A DNA stretch of 64,000 bases from Eurosta solidaginis (taxonomy: Eukaryota; Arthropoda; Insecta; Diptera; Tephritidae), in the NCBI RefSeq assembly GCF_040869045.1, contig NC_090321.1, positions 184,049,596 to 184,113,595 on the forward strand, written 5' to 3'. Shown piece after piece: positions 59,561 to 64,000 of this stretch (positions within the stretch are counted from its first letter, which is position 1; each line of letters starts with the position of its first letter). The position numbers and the translations under genes are program-made. The notes below the pieces were generated by a model. The model had not been told where the DNA came from and searched no databases. It worked only from the letters and a program-made list of their open reading frames with translations.

Positions 59561-61309
59561 GCATCATTGTTTTTTTAGTAGCGTTTGTACTGGTCGTATG
59601 TTTTAACAGGGTGGTTTTCAAAAACCAAGTGAACTTTTCTCAGCTACTTTCCTTCAAATGATTATACCATGGTACAATGGTGATTACAAGTTCTAGTCCG
59701 AATAGGGACGAATAAGTTGTGTCTTCAAAGGGTAGTCCGAACTTTGAACTCTTGGTCGTCTTGAATTATCTCAGTAAGAAGAGATTGAAAAAAAAAATAT
59801 TTCATTTGACTTTTAATTCGCCCATTTTTTTACAGATTATGAGATTTAAGATATTTTTTCGCAAAGCACATTTGTACGTCCTTTTCTAAAAAGGTCTTGC
59901 TATGAAGAGCAAATATTAAAAAAATAAGCTACACCTTAATGCGCACACGTATCTAAATGATTGGCATCGAACGGTCACTCACGCTGGCGTATACGTAATA
60001 GTATTTCTTCGGTTTCTTCTTTCTTTCTTTTGCCCATGATGCGCGCTTACATGCGACGGTTTTTTGTAACGAAGAAATGGAATGTGAAGCAGCGTAGGAA
60101 GTCAAGCGTTACGCGGTTCGCTAATTATTTTTAGTTAGCACTATGTAACGCTAACGGTTAGCTAAATAAAATTTGAGTGGGAGCAAAAGAGGTGATTCGG
60201 GTGTAGAAAAAATTCGGCTTGAAACATTCACACTATATTTTATGGCTTTTTTTTACCGGTGAAATGAAGTTTCTTGTAATAGATGATCGTGATGATATAT
60301 GTAATTTGTTTACTAATTATGTAATAGAAATATATTTTACTACAATTAAAGTAAGACTTTTAATAAGTTTTGCTATTTAAGCTAGAAATTATAGAAAATA
60401 AAATATTTTACAGCAAGTCTTCAAGCATATGTCATAAGTCGCATAAAGAAAAGATTTGCTCTTTTACGTAACTTTTTTTTTTTAAATACGCATGTGAAAT
60501 AAGCCTGTTATAGTGGTCAATAATATTCTGCGTATATTTTTTCTCACTTTCATTATGTCCAAGTTACCAACTGATGATGATTGTGTCATTTTTGATAGTT
60601 TCCTTTACGTTCAGTCATAAAAAAATGCTACCGTGTTTAGCCAGAGGCGCTTTTGTTGTTGTCGGCTTTGGAACATTTATACGTCTGTTTTTGAGTAGAT
60701 TATATCAATTCGTTTTATCGTGCATGTTTTTTTTTTTTTTAATTTTATGATTTTTAAATTATTAGGTACCGATGAGTTGGATGTTAAAGTCATTGCGCTT
60801 GCGACAACAGTAGCCAGCAGTGTGTTTTGAAAATCATACAAAGATATGAAGTATAAATGTAATTTTTTATGTATGTACATTTATAAAAACTCATAAATAT
60901 ATCCGCACTTTGTGTTAACGCTTTGGTCAAGACAGTTGTGAATATTCATTATATTAGTTTTGAGTGAAAGTAATGATGCCGACAACACAAAATAAAAACG
61001 AACTGCCTTTGCTATTCCAAAAAGCGTTAACTATACGAAAAGTTGTTATTTGGGACTAAAGTTGGCAAGAACAAGAAACAGGAGGCTCCTGAATACAAAT
61101 TTTAAAATAAATCAAATCGGGTTGTTTTTGCTGTAGATTTTTCAGAGAGTCAATTTGAAATATACGGCCGGATTTCAGACAAACCCTTTTAAATATCTTA
61201 AAAAAGTGTGACTATTCAAGGCAGTAGTTTGATTTAAACTTCTCTGCGATAAATATCTTTTAAATAGAGCAATGCTGGAAAATGATATAAGATACAAAGT
61301 TTAAACCGA
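59561..61309. other. AT-rich spacer, nothing recognised
   Basis: Poly(T) runs near 60475 and 60727. No gene, tRNA or repeat that can be supported. Confidence 0.4.
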
Positions 61310-62250
61310 TACGATCTCAAAATAATCTTGAAACTATTCTGAAAAAGCCTCTAAACAAACCGGATAAAATCCCGAAATGGTCCCTAATTAACCCGCAAAA
61401 ATTTCTAAATCATTAGTCATTCCGAAAGCCCCCTGTTTGCTAAAAATGCTAAGATGAGAATGTGAATTATAAATGAATATTATAAATGTACTACAATCAA
61501 TATATGTGATTTTTGATGTCCAGAAGTTTACATTTGTTACCCAATACAGAACGGTTAAACAAATTCAAACGAAATTTGTCACATGGATAGCGTATAGTCT
61601 GAAGGGATCTAAGGCCTGGTTTTGGTGGGGGTAAATCGCGACTACGGAACAGTTACTTACGAAATGTTGCATAGATACTCCCGAGTTTATACTAAATTAC
61701 TTCCGAAAGTAATCTCCGATAGTTCTGATATCGTACCGAAAACAGTACTGGAATTGATTTGAAAATTATCCCAATATCATTTATAAATTAATTCCAATAC
61801 TGTTTTGAAATTGTTGCAAAAAGTTCCTCAACACAATCACGAAAAAGCCCGAATAATCTCAATTGTAATGCAGAGATAATGAAAAGATTGTCCTGAAATT
61901 ACATCGAAATATTCCCGTAGTTATCCATAAATAGCACCGAAATGATTCGGTGATCATATGAAACTGTTATAATAAGTGCCGAAGTATAACTGAAACCATT
62001 CTAAAATTTTTTCCAAATGATCCAGAAATTGTCCTGATATGGGCGCGAGATAAATTCGAGAACAATTCGTAAAAAGTCCCAAAATTATTTAGAAATAGAA
62101 ACAGTGTCGAAATCATATGAGGACGGTTCGCAAATTTTTACAGATATGATTCTTAAAATAATCCAATCATTATTCCGTAGTAGCCACGAGATAATCTTGA
62201 AAAGTTTCCGAAACAACCTCGAAGTAGGATGCGTATGGCTCTGTTATATT
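61310..62250 (+). repeat. Degenerate minisatellite of CCGAAATNATCC-like words
   Basis: Words such as TCCCGAAATGGTCC, CCGAAAGTAATC, CCGAAAACAGTACTGG, CCGAAATGATTCGG and CCAGAAATTGTCC recur about every 24-40 bp over 900 bp. Strongly decayed; one unit length cannot be fixed by eye. Confidence 0.6.
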
Positions 62251-63390
62251 TTCAAAAATTGCTCATACCTTCATCTATATGACCCATATACCGAATATTA
62301 ATGACTTAAAACAAATAGACATAGTCTACAAACTAATATTTCTAGGGAATTGCGGCGGAGAGGGGGTTACTAGGGTGCCACTGCTAACATTTAAAAAAAT
62401 CATAGACAGTACATCCCCGCAGACTACTTGCCTGTCAAATGTGTTTATCTGTTTTGGCGTCAAAGAGTCACAAAGGAAAACATCCAAGCATCCAAATTTT
62501 CACATTTATTAATATTAATATTACTGCAGACGTATAGTTGCAAAACTTTTATACAGCACCGCACAGAAATTTTGTAGTGTAAATTTTTATCAAATTTCGT
62601 CAACTAAATTCAGCCTTTTCTCATTTTCTCTATTTGAAGAAAAAACTTCTATGCACTTTGCAAATGCTATACTAATCTCAAAGACGTTTTAAAATAAACC
62701 TAGTTATTGGAGTTGTCTCAATTTAGTTGAGTATGGACTCTTTTAGCCCAATAAGTTTAAAGTATGAATTTTAGGTCTTTCAGAAAGGAGTTTCAGAGTT
62801 CGGAATTTCTGTAAAATTTTCTTTTCTTTTAGAATTTTTTGCAAAATGTTTTCATTATTGGTTTGCAAAGTTTCAGTTACAAAATTCATGAAAGTTTTTT
62901 CTTAAAATACAGAAAATTAAGGAGTGAGTACCAAGTTCTCGTGATGTTCGATGTGTAAACATACAGGCGAACGTCTAGATAACCAATGTTTTGAAGTTAA
63001 CTTGTTTTGTATTTTGCTGCTGACTATTATATCTCTGGGCTCTTTATTTCCAACAAAATAGCAGATTGTTTACATCTCTTCATGCACTTGCATGCATACA
63101 AATTGTGTATATGCTCGGAGACTTTAATTTAAATGTAAGTCGCTTATATGAACTCTACCTCGTACCTTTTTATCACATTACGATACAGTGTTGTGACAAC
63201 ACTTATGCTTAAATTATCCATTAATTCATACAATATACCAATACCACACATACGCATCAAACATGCATATACCTCCAATATAGCACACCACTCATAATAT
63301 GCTTACCCACTATGGTTACGCTTACGGCCACGCTTACATTCAGGATTCTCCTATACCGTGAGAAAAGATGTCTAAACATCAATAAAAAAT
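62251..63390. other. AT-rich spacer with a faint dispersed repeat
   Basis: 62600-62910 weakly matches 29680-30290. Nothing else recognised; the 77-codon frame at 62279 has no motif. Confidence 0.4.
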
Positions 63391-63590
63391 AGTAAGGAAG
63401 GCTAAGTTCGGGTGTAACCGAACATTACATACGCAGCTGTCAAATTACAGCTTGCAAATTACCTTCTTTTAAAAGTGGGCAGTGCCACGCTCACTATCCA
63501 AAATTTTACGAATTTTCTATTCTGCGTCATAAGATCAACTCGCCTACCAAGTTTCATCGCTTTATCGGTGCTTGGTAATGAGCATAAAAC
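63391..63590 (+). mobile_element. Family B element, internally deleted copy
   Basis: Starts with AGTAAGGAAGG and the GTTCGGGTGTAACCGAAC hairpin exactly as at 56295, but after ATACGCAGCTG it jumps to the block matching about 57975-58130 (CAAATTACAGCTTGCAAA, TTCTTTTAAAAGTGGGC). It stops near GTAATGAGCAT. About 1.6 kb of the middle and the right terminus are missing. Confidence 0.8.
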
Positions 63591-64000
63591 ATACTTGACG
63601 AAATTTGATAAAAACTGCGACGGTTATTAATCTGTTCGTCCTTAAGTTGGCGTTCCTTTTGTTTCAATTTAGAAAAAAAGTTGTTCTAGTATTTTTCTTG
63701 GCTAAACTCAAATATGTTTCATTCATACACTCTAGTTAAAAACTCTACTCCAGTTTCTGCAAATAGTCTGTATGATAAACTTTCTGCAGCGTAAAATACT
63801 TTAAAAACCATAGGACAAGTTATTGAGTGTTACATACATATAAACTTATAATAATAATTGTGACAGATACTTGCAAAAAGGACGAAATGAATTACATTAT
63901 ATTGCGAAAAATATGGTTTTATTTAAAAGCCTATTAAACTCATTAAACAATCATTTCCTGATAGAAAAACACTTTCACTTAAGTAAATTAAGAAAATTAT
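63591..64000. other. AT-rich end of window, nothing recognised
   Basis: About 400 bp with no supported feature. Confidence 0.4.

Overview
The window looks like repeat-rich, AT-rich dipteran nuclear DNA, most likely from a tephritid fruit fly. That is an inference from R1-clade and jockey-like non-LTR retrotransposons, tRNA-headed SINEs, and dispersed elements with (GTCY)n and (TA)n tracts of the DINE-1/mini-me/Helentron type. I find no complete host gene. The longest open frame (448 codons) is a damaged reverse transcriptase. Nearly everything recognisable is a transposable element, its tandem amplification, or a degenerate minisatellite.

Layout. 1-9345: a segmental tandem duplication (periods 4640 and 4659 bp) of a unit made of unrelated DNA plus the 5' part of an R1-clade retrotransposon; only the last copy (about 8490-11434) runs on into reverse transcriptase and a poly(A) end. 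Inside each unit a 621-bp stretch is duplicated again and carries a 48-codon frame next to a splice-donor-like GTGAGT, giving four copies. 11435-12190: RNase H remnant and a repeat with an internal tRNA-like promoter. 12838-22430: one dispersed Helentron/DINE-like element whose 152-bp central repeats have expanded to about 9 kb of satellite with higher-order structure, interrupted by a SINE with a 13-bp target-site duplication. 23325-25548: an inverted copy of a second dispersed family (family B) abutting two SINE copies. 27720-28420: a purine-rich 166-bp tandem repeat. 31815-35505: two copies of one non-LTR element plus an inverted scrap of its 3' end. 35930-36110: a tRNA-headed SINE. 36940-38060: family B split by a 450-bp solo LTR. 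40283-41240: a decayed ORF of an arthropod repeat-associated protein family. 44372-44993: 3' end of an RNase H-bearing non-LTR element. 44994-48176: tandem array of about 912 bp. 48177-50132: two copies of a roughly 0.8-kb sequence ending in hairpin plus CTRR, a Helitron-type 3' end. 51720-53610: (AAAAT)-like DNA holding a 435-bp tandem repeat that ends in a perfect 81-bp inverted repeat. 53900-54310: second copy of the tRNA-like repeat. 56130-58920: a jockey-like element split inside its zinc knuckle by a full 2.2-kb family B copy. 59040-62250: degenerate minisatellites. 63391-63590: internally deleted family B.

The nesting gives relative ages: the satellite is older than its SINE, the jockey-like copy is older than the family B copy inside it, and the family B copy at 37 kb is older than its LTR. 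Where host genes might show through (48-codon frames; a possible first exon at 30936) the evidence is weak and is scored that way. Coordinates of diverged repeats are approximate, because alignments were made by eye.
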